Origin: Petaurus breviceps papuanus | Taxonomy: Eukaryota > Chordata > Mammalia > Diprotodontia > Petauridae | Reading direction: 5' to 3' | DNA length: 64,000 bases | Assembly: GCA_028583685.1 (NCBI GenBank) | Contig: JAMXIF010000043.1 | Location: 12,945,277-13,009,276, forward strand | Part shown: in pieces, positions 1-10,194 of the stretch | Position numbering within the stretch: the stretch's first letter is position 1 | How the letters are laid out: each line of letters starts with the position of its first letter | Program-made: the position numbers and the translations under genes | The notes under the pieces: model-generated | What the model saw: the letters and a program-made list of their open reading frames with translations, nothing else | What the model was told of the DNA's origin: nothing | Database searches by the model: none

Positions 1-244
1 ATCCCACAAATCATTTAACATCTTTGACTTTGTTTTCTCATCCGAAAAATAATTTGGCTGGATTAGGTGTTATTTAACATCTCCTTTAACTCTAAACAAC
101 AACAATAATGTGTATGTAGGTGTCCCAAAAATCTTAGTGTGGTTTAAACTTTAATAGTCTACAACTGCACAAATATTTTTGGAATATCATGTGTGTATGT
201 ATATGTGTAGGTATGAGTGTATACACACAAACACGCACACAAAT
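1..244. other. AT-rich sequence, no gene seen
   Basis: No recognisable repeat or coding signal. The right end has short TG/CA-rich runs. Open frames here are short and show no family resemblance. Confidence 0.5.
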
Positions 245-435
245 AATATCTTATTTGAGATTCACAACAGCTCTGAAATGGGTACTACAAGGCTTTGCCA
301 TCATTTCAGAGATGAGAGAACTGAGGCTCAGAATAGTTCAGTGACTTGTCCAGTATCATGTGGGTGCTAAGTGTTTGAGGCTCACTTTAACAGGGGTCTT
401 CTTAATTCCAGGTTAAACATTCTACCTTCTAAGTT
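245..435 (-). repeat. MIR/CORE-SINE, minus strand
   Basis: The minus-strand MIR core is readable: 'gagaactgaggctcagaa' followed by 'gtgacttgtccagtatcat', the complement of the usual 'ctgtgtgacc..caagtcac' core. Diverged, so old. Confidence 0.65.
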
Positions 436-487
436 CTCTAAGGGCTATTTGAAAGTCAGTATCATTTTGAACCTGGCATCCATTTTA

Positions 488-825
488 CTATCCAATTCAA
501 TTCAATTCAGCATTTATTCTCAATTAATCAATTCACAAGCATTTAATAAGTGTCTTTTATATGAGTGGCACTATACTAAAAAAGAGTCCTTGCCTTGAAT
601 GACTCACTCAGTGTCATAAGTACATTTAAATTGAAGCAGGGACCTTAGTGTCGGTCTCTTGACTCCCAAACCCTTGCTCCTTCCATGATAACAAGCATTC
701 CCCTGAATGACTTACATCTGGAGTGTGGGGGCAGGGAGAAGAAGAGACAACATGCGTATAAATAAGTATATAGATAATGTACTAAAGCAAATGGGAGAGG
801 ATTAGGAATGACATTATGCCAACAT
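488..825 (-). repeat. L2 3' end, minus strand, split by a short insert
   Basis: The stretch around 505-600 reads as the complement of the L2 tail (aagcatttaataagtg..). Bases 715-825 continue it with 'gagacaacatgcgtataaa', typical of the region upstream of the L2 tail. Bases 607-700 look like an inserted MIR-like piece, bounded by similar 12-mers (ttgaatgactca at about 594 and ctgaatgactta at about 704), which may be a target duplication. Confidence 0.5.
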
Positions 826-1055
826 CTAGGCAGCTAGGTGACATTGATTTTGGAATTCTGTTGTTTTAAGTTCAAATCTAGCCTTATAAATTTACTAGCT
901 ATGTGACTCTAGATAATTACTTTTACCTCTTTGTACCTTAGTTTCCTCATTTGTAAAATGGGGATAATAATACCACCTACCTCTGAAAGTTGTTGTGGGG
1001 ATGAAATAATATTTATAAATCTTAAAGTACTATATAAATGTTAATTATTATTGGG
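826..1055 (+). repeat. tRNA-headed MIR-type SINE
   Basis: Head 'ggcagctaggtgacattga', core 'agctatgtgactctagat', then 'gtttcctcatttgtaaaatg' and the 'ggataataataccacctacc' tail. Full-length for the family, about 230 bp, diverged. Confidence 0.8.
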
Positions 1056-1099
1056 CAGAAGGTGGTATTTGAGCTGTTCAGGGAGGTCATGTTGTGATA

Positions 1100-1300
1100 T
1101 GCAAATGAATTGGATTTAAGTGAGGGAAGGCATTAGCCTCATTTTTTCCTCTGGAGTCATCTGGGTCTAGCAGCCAGATACAGATAAGGACATCTGGAAA
1201 TGGCACAGGATGCAGTGGGGGACCTTAGCCTTTATAAGCTAAGGTCTTTAACAGCTCTCAGTTTGACTGAGGCAACACCCATTCAGTATTTAAAACTTAA
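1100..1300 (-). repeat. RTE-tailed SINE (MAR1-like), minus strand
   Basis: 'ggatttaagtgaggga', 'ctctggagtcatctgggtc' and 'gactgaggcaacacccattc' read as the complement of the same family seen on the plus strand at 22499-22645 and 31336-31592. The family name is from memory; the homology between the copies is visible here. Confidence 0.6.
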
Positions 1301-1439
1301 TAAGAAGTGAAGCAGAGAATAGTCTTTTTACCTAATAAAAATTTTTTTAACTGGTATGAGGGGGAAAAATACTCATGGTTTCAGGCCAAAACAGAGACAA
1401 ATGCTATTTACATTCATTCTGAACCAATGGGAGCCCAAA

Positions 1440-1620
1440 CAATGAGGAAGTAGGGTTTGCCTGGGACTTATTGTTGGTCAATCCATGAGATCCAGAGTGA
1501 TCTGGGGTTAAGGCTGGTCTTTAAGGGAAACAAAAAGGTTTCAGATATTGATATTTACATTTCCTTTGGGCAGAAAAAGTGGGATTCTAAGAGGCAAAAA
1601 GAAATGAGAAGCATAGAGGA
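1440..1620 (+). repeat. Unclassified interspersed repeat, copy A
   Basis: Matches 31700-31870 in the same orientation: 'cctgggacttattgttggtc' here against 'cagggacctgttgttgttc' there, then 'ggttaaggctggtctt' against 'gtttaaggcctggtctt', and later 'ggtttcag..ctttggg' in both. Class unknown; it could be part of an LTR or DNA element. Confidence 0.5.
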
Positions 1621-2104
1621 AAGTTAGTACAAAGGTGAGGAGAAAAGAGATGGCATGTTAAGAATGAGTACTATGCTACCATAAATGTGACAATTTATGT
1701 TTCCATTTTCTGTATAAGATATTGTTACCTGAATTAGCTGTATGTCAGTGTTTTACTCAATCCCAGTGACTCCGTAGCTAAATATTATGATTTGTACCTT
1801 TAAAAAGTAAGTACTTTTAGTTGTCTTTCCTCACTGATTATTAAGGGGGTACCATCCAGCCACCTCCAAACTGACCTTTTTTTCCAACTATCTTTACATC
1901 TAAAACTATGAAAGTACCTAATATCTATATAATGCTGTTTTTTAAAGAAGATTTTTCAGATCATCTTCAAATTGGCATCTCAAGTTCCCCTCACAACCTC
2001 TTGAAGCAGATATTATCTCCACCATCTGGCAAAAAGAAAAGCAAAATCCAGAGAAGTTTAGTTCTTGACTTTTGTGTCATTTCAAGTATGAGGAATTATT
2101 GAGG
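1621..2104. other. No gene seen; unassigned sequence
   Basis: AT-rich sequence without a clear repeat core. A 64-residue open frame at 1908-2102 has no recognisable motif and is treated as chance. Confidence 0.5.
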
Positions 2105-2275
2105 GAGTGAGACATAGTTAAAAGGGGACTAAGTTAAAATAAGGAAACTTGCTTTTGAGACTCGTTCTTCCACTAACAGTCTCTATTACCTTGGACAAGT
2201 CACTGTCCCTAGCTGGGGCCTAGTTTTATCATTTCTAAAAATAGTATCTCTAAGGTCCCTTCTAGCTATACTTTT
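2105..2275 (+). repeat. MIR-type SINE with 'aaggtcccttctagct' tail
   Basis: Core 'ccttggacaagtcactgt' followed by the 'ctctaaggtcccttctagct' tail used by many mammalian MIR subfamilies. Confidence 0.65.
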
Positions 2276-2280
2276 CTTTT

Positions 2281-2562
2281 CATTTTTTGAAATTTTGTTT
2301 ATTTTATTCTGAACTTAAGAAATAAAACAAGCATTTCCATAAAAGAATAGAAAAAAATGATTGTAAATGAAATTGCAAGTCTATTATGTACTACTAACAT
2401 ATAACAGTTATTATGTAATTTTTTTTCTTTTTTTCCTTTATTCCTTCCTTCACCTCTCACTCCCCAGCATAGAAGTATGTATAGAATGGTTTTATACACA
2501 CACATGCATGCACATGCACACACACACATATACACAAACATACACATATGAGTCTAATGGTA
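2281..2562. mobile_element. L1 3' end with 5' inversion (twin-priming structure)
   Basis: Bases 2283-2450 read antisense to the marsupial L1 3' end (tctgaacttaagaaataaaa, aacaagcatttccataaaag). Bases 2465-2562 read sense for the segment that should lie just upstream (agaagtatgtatagaatggt, gtctaatggtatcc). A 3' end piece joined to an inverted upstream piece is the standard outcome of twin-primed L1 integration. The consensus is remembered, not searched. The CA-rich middle (2493-2545) is a short simple repeat. Confidence 0.5.
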
Positions 2563-2764
2563 TCCATAATTTTCTGTGATTCTGTGACTAGCAACACATC
2601 ACCCAGCAGGTCATTTTGGATATCCATCCTGGTGTTCATTGTCCTTGACTGATACTACAGACACCAGAAGCCTCATGTAAGTGATTAGTCAAGTCTTCTC
2701 CATTATCAAACTGAGATTTCCAATGACTTTGACTGCCATTGAAGATTCATGACAGGAGAAGCAC

Positions 2765-2945
2765 AAGGTGACAGCACTGGATAGATTGCTGGACAATGAG
2801 TAAGAGAGTCCTGGGTTCAGATCTCAACTCTGGTACTTATCAGATTTGTGACCATGTCAAGTCATACCTTTTATGAGTTTTCTTATCTGTTAAACAAGAC
2901 AATTAGACTTCTTGTTCTAAATCTATCACTTTATGATAGCTGCCT
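2765..2945 (+). repeat. MIR-type SINE
   Basis: Head 'gagagtcctgggttcagat', core 'gatttgtgaccatgtcaagt', tail 'ttgttctaaatctatca'. Diverged. Confidence 0.6.
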
Positions 2946-3179
2946 TCAAGTGTAGACAGTGTTTTCATAATAAAAGAACTAGACTGATCCTCTTTTGCCT
3001 AGGGGGCAGAACTAGGAGCAAAGGATGCAAAACAGAGTAAGTGAAATTTCAGCACCAACTTTAGGAAAGGCTTTCTAACAATGTTGTCCAAGGGTGAAAT
3101 GGGTTGCTTGGGAGTTAGTCATCCTTTCTTTATTCTCTCACCTTCTTTCCTGCCAAACTTTAAAAAAAGGGGGGGAAAG

Positions 3180-3263
3180 GGGTAGGTAGGTGGCACAGTG
3201 AGTAGAGCACTGGCCCAGGAGTCAGAAGGACCTGAGTTTGGATCTGGCCTCAGACACTTCACA

Positions 3264-3321
<58 letters not shown>

Positions 3322-3385
3322 CTAGCGGTATGACCTTGGGCAAGTCACTTAACCCCAACTGCCCTCCAAAAAAAAAAGGGAGTTT
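3180..3385 (+). repeat. WSINE1-like SINE carrying an internal CA microsatellite
   Basis: Head 'taggtaggtggcacagtg', body 'agtcagaaggacctgagttt', then the expanded CA run, then 'gaccttgggcaagtcactta' and 'accccaactgccctcc' with an A tail. The repeat sits exactly where 'cactt..acacttactagc' stands in the unexpanded SINE. Confidence 0.85.
3259..3318 (+). repeat. (CA)n microsatellite
   Basis: Nearly pure CA run of about 60 bases inside the SINE at 3180-3385, with one early interruption. Confidence 0.95.
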
Positions 3386-3749
3386 GGAGGGGGGGTGTGA
3401 GGGTCTGAAATGTTTACCTCCAACTCTTCATCACTGACTCAATTCCTTGAAATATCGTTTCCATTTTCTTCCCACCTTCCAGTTCCACTAACATTTCTCC
3501 CCCCAAGATCACAAGTAGCATCCTAATTGACAAATTCTTGATACTCAATGGAATTCTTCGAGCAGAGATTATACAGTATATTGCGGAAGGGCCTGTGTTC
3601 TGGTATAGGTTTGACTAGATGTCCTCTGAGAGTTCTTCTCACTCTGATGTTCTCTGATTCTATAATTTCTCATACCCAAGATTAGTCAAAGATTGGTAGG
3701 CCATGGAAACTTAGATGATATATACACATAATCCTATGTGGATATATGA

Positions 3750-4000
3750 GTATGTTTGTGTTGTTTAGCTGTTTCAGTCATGTTCAGTTCTTTGTGGCCC
3801 CATTTGGGTTTTCTTGGCAATGACACTCTAGTGGGTTGCCGTTTCCTTCTCCAGCTCATTTTACAGATGAGGAAACTGAGGCAAATAGGGTTAAGTGACT
3901 TGAATAGAGTCCCACAGTGAATAAGTGTCTGAGATCAGATTTGAACTCATGAAGTTGAATCTTCCTGACTCCAAGCCCACCACTCTATCCACTGCATGTG
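3750..4000 (-). repeat. RTE-tailed long SINE, minus strand
   Basis: Reads 'tcagttctttgtggcccc', 'tggcaatgacactctagtgg', 'ttttacagatgaggaaactg' and 'accactctatccactgc'. This is the complement of the marsupial SINE with tRNA head, MIR-like core and RTE-like tail (compare 26755-26985 on the plus strand). Confidence 0.8.
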
Positions 4001-4089
4001 TGTACACGTGTACATGCACATATTTAGAAAAGGTGAAAGCAGAGGAAACATATTTTAGGCTAGTAGTTACACTGCTTTCCTTTTCATAA

Positions 4090-4430
4090 CCTAGGTTCCT
4101 TTTCTAAAAAGAAAATTAACCTCGTTAAGCACCATTACTTGATGGAGTTACCAAGTAGCTAGTGCTGATGATTTATGAAGCTGGCAGAGTTCAGACATCT
4201 GGAAAATAAAATCGCCCAGGCCAGGACTCATCTACTCGGTGAGGAAATGAGTTAGGAGTCTGGTGACAGGATAGTGCTGCCTGCATATTCATGGCTTTCC
4301 TCAGGTCCTGGCCAATGTAGACTATTACAGATGATATCACATCCCCTGGGGTTAGCCTTCACAGGAATGAACAGCGTGTCCTGCCTCCTCATGCTCAGAG
4401 GTTGTAGGAGACATGTCACAGAAGTACATC
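4090..4430. other. Low-repeat island, candidate conserved non-coding element
   Basis: No repeat family is recognisable over about 340 bases lying between heavily repeat-laden flanks. The base composition is mixed with a few CpGs (aaaatcgcccagg, ctactcggtg) and there is no convincing open frame. The conserved-element call is inference only. Confidence 0.3.
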
Positions 4431-4479
4431 TTTAACATCCCTAATGCACCATCCCCCAGCTCAGGCCATTGTCAATGGC

Positions 4480-4835
4480 TGACCCCAACCGTAGAATTTT
4501 CTCCTTCCTCACCTTTACCTCCTGGAGTCCCTGATTCCTTTAAGTCCCAGCTAAAACCTTACCTTCTCTAAATACCTTTTCCAATTCCCCTTTAATTCTA
4601 GTATTTTTCTGTCGATTATTTTAAATTTATCCCGTTTGTATCTTGCTTGTACATGTGTTTGCACATTATTTTCCCAATTAGAGTGTGAGCTCCTTAAAAG
4701 CAAGAACTGGGTTTTGTTTTTTTGGTTTGTTTGCTTGTTTGTTTTTTGGCATTTCTTTGTATCTCTAGTGTTGAACACAATGCTTAGCACATAGTAGGCA
4801 TGTAATGAATCTTTATTGAGTAGGCCACATAAAAA
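4480..4835 (+). repeat. L2 LINE 3' end
   Basis: 'ttaagtcccagctaaaacc', 'gagtgtgagctccttaaaag' and 'cacatagtaggcatgtaatg' follow the L2 3' region in order. A T/G-rich stretch (ttttggtttgtttgcttgt) interrupts it near 4715-4745. Confidence 0.8.
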
Positions 4836-5100
4836 TAATCTCCCATTAGAAGAGCTGTTTCCTGCCATAGTGTTGGAGCTACAGCTATAATATTTCTCTT
4901 CCACTATGTGATGTTTTAATAGGAAATTTTGTTTACTTTCCAGTTTTTGAGTTCAACTGCTTTGAACTGAATGGAGTTGAGTTGAATTGAGATTCCACTG
5001 ACCATCCTAGCTCTTGAAATGCTCCCAGTCTGTGGAGACAAGACTTACAAAGAGAGAACAAAGGAGGGTTGAACGATATGCTAAAGATCCTTAAATAAGA

Positions 5101-5183
5101 TGGAGGAGAGAGACAGAGAGAAAGAGAGACAGAGAGACAGAGAGACAGACAGAGAGAGAGAGAGAAAGTGAGAGAGAGAAAGT

Positions 5184-5230
<47 letters not shown>

Positions 5231-5248
5231 TGTGTGTGTGTGTGTGTA
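5101..5248. repeat. (GA)n / (TG)n microsatellite
   Basis: About 130 bases of imperfect GA/GACA repeat followed by a short (TG)n run at about 5231-5247. Confidence 0.95.
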
Positions 5249-5299
5249 CACTCATCTAGTGTTTGTGTCTGGGGAGGGGGAGGAAGATGGGGTAGGAGG

Positions 5300-5480
5300 T
5301 GCCCTGAAGTGAGGAGACCAACTCTAGGCTGGGAATATTCATCTTAAAATCATAGGTAGAACTGCTTGAAGGAGGGAGTCTTCATCACAAGAGATCAATT
5401 AGAAAGCCATTGCAGTTGTTCAGTTAAATGGCAATGAGGTCCTGGCTTATGGTCCCTGGCAGTGGGAATTGAAAGGAAGG
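5300..5480 (-). repeat. L2 LINE fragment, minus strand
   Basis: 'aaagccattgcagttgttca' and 'ggcagtgggaattgaaagg' read as the complement of the L2 segment 'cctttccattcccactgcc..gcaatag'. The left part is weaker. Confidence 0.45.
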
Positions 5481-5960
5481 AACAAATTATAACTCATATT
5501 TAAAAAGCACTTTGATGCTTATAAAACACTTCCCTTCCATGTATCCTGAGGAACATAGGATAAAGATTATTATCCCCATTTTATAGAGGAGAAGACTGAA
5601 GTCAAGAGAGATAAAGTGTTTTTTGGCTTTTTTCCATCATGTCTGACTCTTTGTGACCCCATTTGGGGGTTTCTTGGAAAAATTCTGCAGTGGTTTGCCA
5701 TTTCCTCCTCCAGCTCATTTTAAAGATGATGAACTGAGGCAAACAGGGCTAAGTGACCTGCCCAAGGTCACACAGCAAATAAGTGTCTCAGGTTGGATTT
5801 GACTCAGGGATGAATCTTTCTGAATCCAGACCTGGCACTCTGTCCACTGTACCACTTAGCTTAAGTGAATACATAAGGTCAAATGGCTAGGAAGTGGCAG
5901 TGCTGCAGTCGGCACCCAGTTATCCTTTCCTGCAGAAGAAAATCCAATGATTTGTCCACC
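5480..5960 (-). repeat. MIR, minus strand, split by a younger SINE
   Basis: Left part 5480-5615 ('attattatccccattttat', 'agaagactgaagtcaagag') and right part 5866-5960 ('ggtcaaatggctaggaagtg') form one MIR when the SINE at 5616-5862 is removed. Short 'taaagtg'/'ttaagtg' boundaries may be the target duplication. Confidence 0.65.
5616..5862 (-). repeat. RTE-tailed long SINE, minus strand, inside MIR
   Basis: 'tgtctgactctttgtgacc', 'ctccagctcattttaaagat' and 'gcccaaggtcacacagcaaa' are the complement of the long SINE family; the end 'gtaccacttagct' is the tRNA-like head. Confidence 0.85.
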
Positions 5961-6078
5961 ACACTACAGTATGAGAATGGCTTGGCATAGGGAGTAAATG
6001 GCTATATAATATTACATTGTTTGGTTTTTTTCACCACAACTCTGACCTTTTTTCAAAAACTTATATAAAATTAAAATG

Positions 6079-6262
6079 AGGGGCAGCTAGGTGGGGCAGT
6101 GAATAGAGCACTGGCCCTGGAGTCAGGAGGACCTAAGTTCAAATCTGGCCTCAGATACTTGACACACTTACTAGCTGTGTGACCTTGGGCAAGTCACTTA
6201 ACCCCAATTGTCTTGCCTCCCCCCCCCTTCAAAAAAAATCAACACAAAAATAAAAAGTGAGG
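6079..6262 (+). repeat. WSINE1-like SINE
   Basis: Full family structure: 'ggggcagctaggtggggcag', 'tagctgtgtgaccttgggca', 'acttaaccccaattg' and a pyrimidine/A tail. Similar A-rich words on both sides (6067-6080 and 6247-6262) may be target duplications. Confidence 0.9.
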
Positions 6263-6289
6263 CCTAGGATGTATATTTTACCAAATATA

Positions 6290-6560
6290 ACTGAAGAGTT
6301 CTGAATAATTGGAGAAGATAGGGATTAATAACCTTTGTATTGCCATGGCATGTCTCCTGTTGCCCGGATCCAAGGTGACGGTAATACAGCACTGGTTTGC
6401 CATCTCAGGAAGAGACAAGGGGATAAGATAGATAACCAGTCATTTATCCACTGTCTGTCACTTCCTTCCAATTGCGCTTCATTATTTTATGTTGACCTTC
6501 CTGGCTTTGGGCAATTACTACAAACTCTTAGCTCCTGCCTAGCTTACGGAACTGGTAACT
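6290..6560. other. Low-repeat island, candidate conserved non-coding element
   Basis: Repeat-free to the eye, with balanced composition and CpG-bearing words (ttgcccggatccaagg, gtgacggtaat). The open frame at 6335-6580 has no recognised domain. Possible regulatory element; unproven. Confidence 0.3.
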
Positions 6561-6644
6561 GTGATAGTAATGGAATATAAAGATTCCCCTGTATTGGCTT
6601 GGTTTTCAACTTGATTGTGTTAAAACCTAGAGCTTGTTAATCCC

Positions 6645-7580
6645 ACCTGTGGGATGGACTTGTTGACTTGAAAAGAGAGTCCTGAACTGGGAGGAGCTGG
6701 TGATGTAGATTTGGAGAGACACAGGAGAGAGGCAGAAGAACTTTTTGGAAGCAGCACCTTTGGAGGCAGAGAGAGACTGAGAGAATTGCTGAGGGCCACT
6801 TTGAATTGCCCTGGACTTTTGAGACCTGCCCCTGGAGCTGCCAAGGACTGAGGAGACATAGCTGTTTTGCTGGTACTTTGTCTGTCTCTTTTGATGTTGT
6901 TTTGCCAGATTTGTCCACTGGTGAAAGACAGTCCTGTTGTTGAAGAAGTTCTGGAACCTGGCTGTTAGTTAAGAGCTACTGAGACTGTCCTGCAGACAGA
7001 GAGTGAATACTGTCCACTGGTGATGTTTACAGAAATCCTGGGAGAGGGTTTTGCTAATGTTTTCAGGGGTCCTAGGACTGTTCTGCAGACCGAGGATGAA
7101 TTAATGAAGAGACTGGCAATGTATCTTGTGGCCTTGCTAAGCTTTGTCTTCCCAGGACCAAAGATTGCTGAGAACTTGCCTCCTGTCAAGAGGAAGAAAA
7201 GACCTCCATTTGGGTATTAAGTGCTGTGCTTAAACTTGTTATAACTCTGGGGTAGATTTAACTGTGATCCAGGGGTGGGGAACTTTTGACCTTTTTGTGT
7301 TCTATGATTGAACAAATGAAGGTACTTTACTTATGATTGGAAACTAATCTCCATTTGAGAAGAGGGGCTTTTTGATGGACTAAATGAAGGTACAGCCTAG
7401 GGGTGGAGTAGTATTTAGAACAGGGACTTTGGTCCTGGGGTGGGGTAGTACTTGGAGATTATTTAATCACACAGTAAATGCTGTATTTTGAATGATGTCA
7501 TATTTTGATCTCTGTTAGTAATTTGTCACTGAATAAAATGGAGAGCACCTATGCTGGTATTTTGAACCTTGGGAAGTTGC
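6645..7580 (+). repeat. Unclassified, LTR-like stretch
   Basis: A long stretch of purine-rich sequence ending with an AATAAA (about 7532). It contains an internal imperfect duplication: 'actgtcctgcagacagag' near 6984 and 'actgttctgcagaccgag' near 7077. It looks like an ancient LTR or other interspersed repeat, but no clean TG..CA ends or target duplication were found. Treated as a fossil of unknown family. Confidence 0.3.
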
Positions 7581-8629
7581 CTTTCCTTGACATTACATTA
7601 CAGTAACCTAGCCCACCAAGAGCTCTGACTTCATTGAGTCAGTATTTTGGTTTTTATCCCAGATTATAACTTTAGCTATGCCCTCTTTTCCCAGTATGCT
7701 TTTCTCTTCCATTCCCTGCAAAGTGTCCCTATTTTCTAGTCTGTAGCCTAACTACCTCAAGGAAGAAGTGATCCTCAATATGACAGTCCAGATTATTTCA
7801 TGGCATATTTGTATATATACCTTTAATGTGATTCCTAGGCCTGTGACATAACTGGGAAAGAAAACCTCATTCTCTCCAGTTTTCATTCCCCTCTTGCTCT
7901 CAAAATTGTCCTGTTTCTCTCTCAACAAGCCATTAATGCTAGAGCCCTAAATGCCTGTTAGAGGGTAGGCCTCGCATGACCTGGCATGGTTCCCAGATAT
8001 GTATTTCATTCCAAAATATAGAGACCAAATTACCAATAAAGAAATTATGAATGACTGCTGCCGATCTGTCTCTGTCATCCTTCTCCACAGTTGAATACGC
8101 TTCATTGTTGGGGATTTTTTTTTCCTGCAATTCAGCTTAAATTCTCCTTCGCTCGGTTTCCTCCCATCACTCCTAATTAGAAGCTAACCCGTTTGGATTA
8201 CTTCAAGCAATCCTTCTCCTCCTCTCTGCCTTTCCCCCAAGGGCTTCACTAGGTTCAGGCCTGATATTGCTTGAAATGGTTGAACTGGGCTTCCCTCCAA
8301 AGTGGTCAAACCAATGACCTTACCCTGTGGAGATAAAATCGGATGCCTCAGGAGTCATGCATTTAAGCTCTGGGTCAGGGGAAATAACCATCTATCTGTG
8401 ATGGCTGAGATACTAGTCCTGCCTAGAGGCAAAAGGGTGGCTATCCAGAAGGTATTTCAATGGTCTGACATTTCCCCCTTCAATGTCTCTAGTCAATGAA
8501 TTAGGTTGTAGACCATTCTACATCTCCACACTTTAAGCAGAGAACTGTGCAAGCCCTTAGGCAAGTCTTGACCTCCTCTTTCACAAAGCAGAAATCTGAC
8601 ACATTAGCTAGGACACAGTCTGGCATTAG
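7581..8629. other. No gene seen; mostly unassigned sequence
   Basis: Roughly 1 kb without a recognisable repeat. Bases 8040-8330 are the most unique-looking (gctcggtttcctcccatca, ctaacccgtttggattac) and could be conserved. Small open frames here have no family resemblance. Confidence 0.4.
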
Positions 8630-8770
8630 CTGCAGGGATGCACAAAGACTGGAATTCCCTTCTGGACTGTCATTCTAGGCTTTCTACTCTTCACTCCTCT
8701 AAGCATTGGGATACCCTAAGTATCTTACCTAGGACTATGGATTACAAGGCTCAGCTCAAGTCTATTATCT
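8630..8770 (+). repeat. L2 LINE fragment
   Basis: 'gactggaattcccttctgga' and 'aaggctcagctcaagtctat' match the part of the L2 3' region that precedes its tail. Confidence 0.5.
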
Positions 8771-8914
8771 TCTCTGAAGCTACAGTTGTATTTTTTACAA
8801 TTGAATATTGGAGGGTTTCCTAATGTTTCCTTCCTGATTTGATCTCTCTGCCCTTCTGAATTTCTGACATGTATACTAACTACTATTGAAATACTTGATC
8901 TCGTCCATCTCCAG

Positions 8915-9165
8915 ATTTTTAGCATGGCTTCTCCAGGGCTCCATCCTGGACCTCTTTGTCTTCTTTCCATATACTTGTTCTTTCATATGTCATCAGCATC
9001 CAAAGGTTCAGTTATTATCTCTGGATAGTTTACTCCAAAATCTACATAATCAGGCCCAATAACTCTCCTGAACTCTAAACACACATCAGCTTTCTTACTG
9101 ATATCTCTTATCCCCTCTGCATCACAAGCATGGTGTGTCCAAAATGGGATTCATTCATTATCTTC
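8915..9165 (+). repeat. L2 LINE, ORF2-derived fragment
   Basis: 'ggcttctccagggctccatc' and 'ctggacctctttgtcttc', then 'gttcagttattatctctgg' and 'aaaatgggattcattca', parallel the order seen in the better preserved L2 at 28330-28590. It belongs upstream of the segment at 8630-8770 in a normal L2, so two copies or a rearrangement are present. Confidence 0.5.
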
Positions 9166-9169
9166 TCCC

Positions 9170-9310
9170 ATGAGACAGTGCAGTGTAGTAGTTAGAACAC
9201 TACCCTGGGTGTCAAGAAAATATAGGTTCAGATCCTGCCTCTACCTCATACTAGCTATTTAACCATAGGTCAGTCACTTAACCTCCCAGTGATCCAAACA
9301 ACTCTTTAAG
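9170..9310 (+). repeat. MIR-type SINE
   Basis: 'cagtgcagtgtagtagttag', 'ggttcagatcctgcctctac' and 'catactagctatttaacc'. Confidence 0.65.
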
Positions 9311-9329
9311 ATTAGAAGTTGTAGGTTTG

Positions 9330-9630
9330 TTTCCTATGAGATGGAACTCATGTACCATCTTCTACATAAGACTTCTCTTGATTTCACCCCACACACTCTG
9401 TGCTAGCACCCTCCCTTCTATACTACCTTCTATTTAATGACTTTGTATCTGTTTGTATTTATACTCTGTATATTTATTGTATAAGTGCTTACATGTGTAC
9501 CTATCTTCTCCATTTGAATATAAGCTCGTTTTGAGTAGGGACTATTTCACATTTTGCATTTGTGTTCCCAGGACCTAGGACAGTGCCTGACACATAATAA
9601 TATAAACTTATTGGATGATTAATTGATCTA
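9330..9630 (+). repeat. L2 LINE 3' end
   Basis: 'gaatataagctcgttttgag', 'aggacctaggacagtgcctg' and 'acacataataatataaac' give the L2 terminal region in order. Confidence 0.75.
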
Positions 9631-9654
9631 TATATGTAGAAGGAATTCAGGAAA

Positions 9655-9785
9655 TCACTGGTAAGAAAGAGAAATAGGGAGAGAGGGAGGGAGGAAGAAA
9701 GAAAGGAAAGAAGGAAGGAAGGATAGATATGAAAAGGAAGCTTCCTTTTTTCCTTCCTTCCCTCCTTCCTTTTCTTCCTTTCTTC
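9655..9785. repeat. Purine/pyrimidine microsatellite (GGAA then TTCC)
   Basis: GAAA/GGAA repeats on the left switch to TTCC repeats from about 9743, giving a potential hairpin-forming inverted simple repeat. Confidence 0.85.
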
Positions 9786-9995
9786 CCTGGGCAAGTCACT
9801 CTGTCAGCCTCAATCTCCAAGATCTTTACAATTGGGATAATAATAGCACCTACCTAACAGGTTAGTTTTGATGATCAAATTAGGAGGAAAAAAAAAATAT
9901 ATATATATATATATAATAGTTTTGCAAACCTTGAGGTGGCATAGAAATTATCTCTATTATTATTGTTGTTATTATTATTTTATAATTATTATTAT
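9786..9995 (+). repeat. MIR 3' half with internal (AT)n
   Basis: 'ctgggcaagtcactctgtca', 'gataataatagcacctacct' and 'gttttgcaaaccttgaggtg' are MIR. A (TA)n run at about 9896-9916 has grown inside it. Confidence 0.7.
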
Positions 9996-10131
9996 CTTAA
10001 CTCTGTGATATGCAACATTTTTTTTCTCTTAGCTCTCCATAAACAATGGGTCAGTGGTCAACTTTTCTACCTGTTGAGGAATTTGTTGGCTAGTTGTAGA
10101 TGCAAAGGCTTGAGTTAGTGAAAGACAGGGA

Positions 10132-10179
10132 ATATATATATATATATATANNNNNNNNNNATATATATATATATATATA
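10132..10179. repeat. (AT)n microsatellite containing an assembly gap
   Basis: AT repeats run into ten N at 10151-10160 and resume. The N run is a gap placeholder, so true length is unknown. Confidence 0.95.
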
Positions 10180-10194
10180 GTATATAACACAATA

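Larger units (their letters stand above)
2940..3665 (+). mobile_element. L3/CR1 LINE 3' end, interrupted by a SINE
   Basis: Two blocks fit one CR1/L3 copy: 2985-3120 ('ggcagaactaggagcaa', 'ggctttctaacaatgtt', 'gaaatgggttgcttggg') and 3565-3665 ('gttctggtataggtttga', 'ctagatgtcctctgag', ending 'ctctgattctataa'). The WSINE at 3180-3385 plus some unassigned sequence lies between them. Confidence 0.55.

Noticed and set aside
3119-3437. Frames with Thr-His or Val-Cys runs
   Set aside because: Translation of the CA microsatellite inside a SINE.
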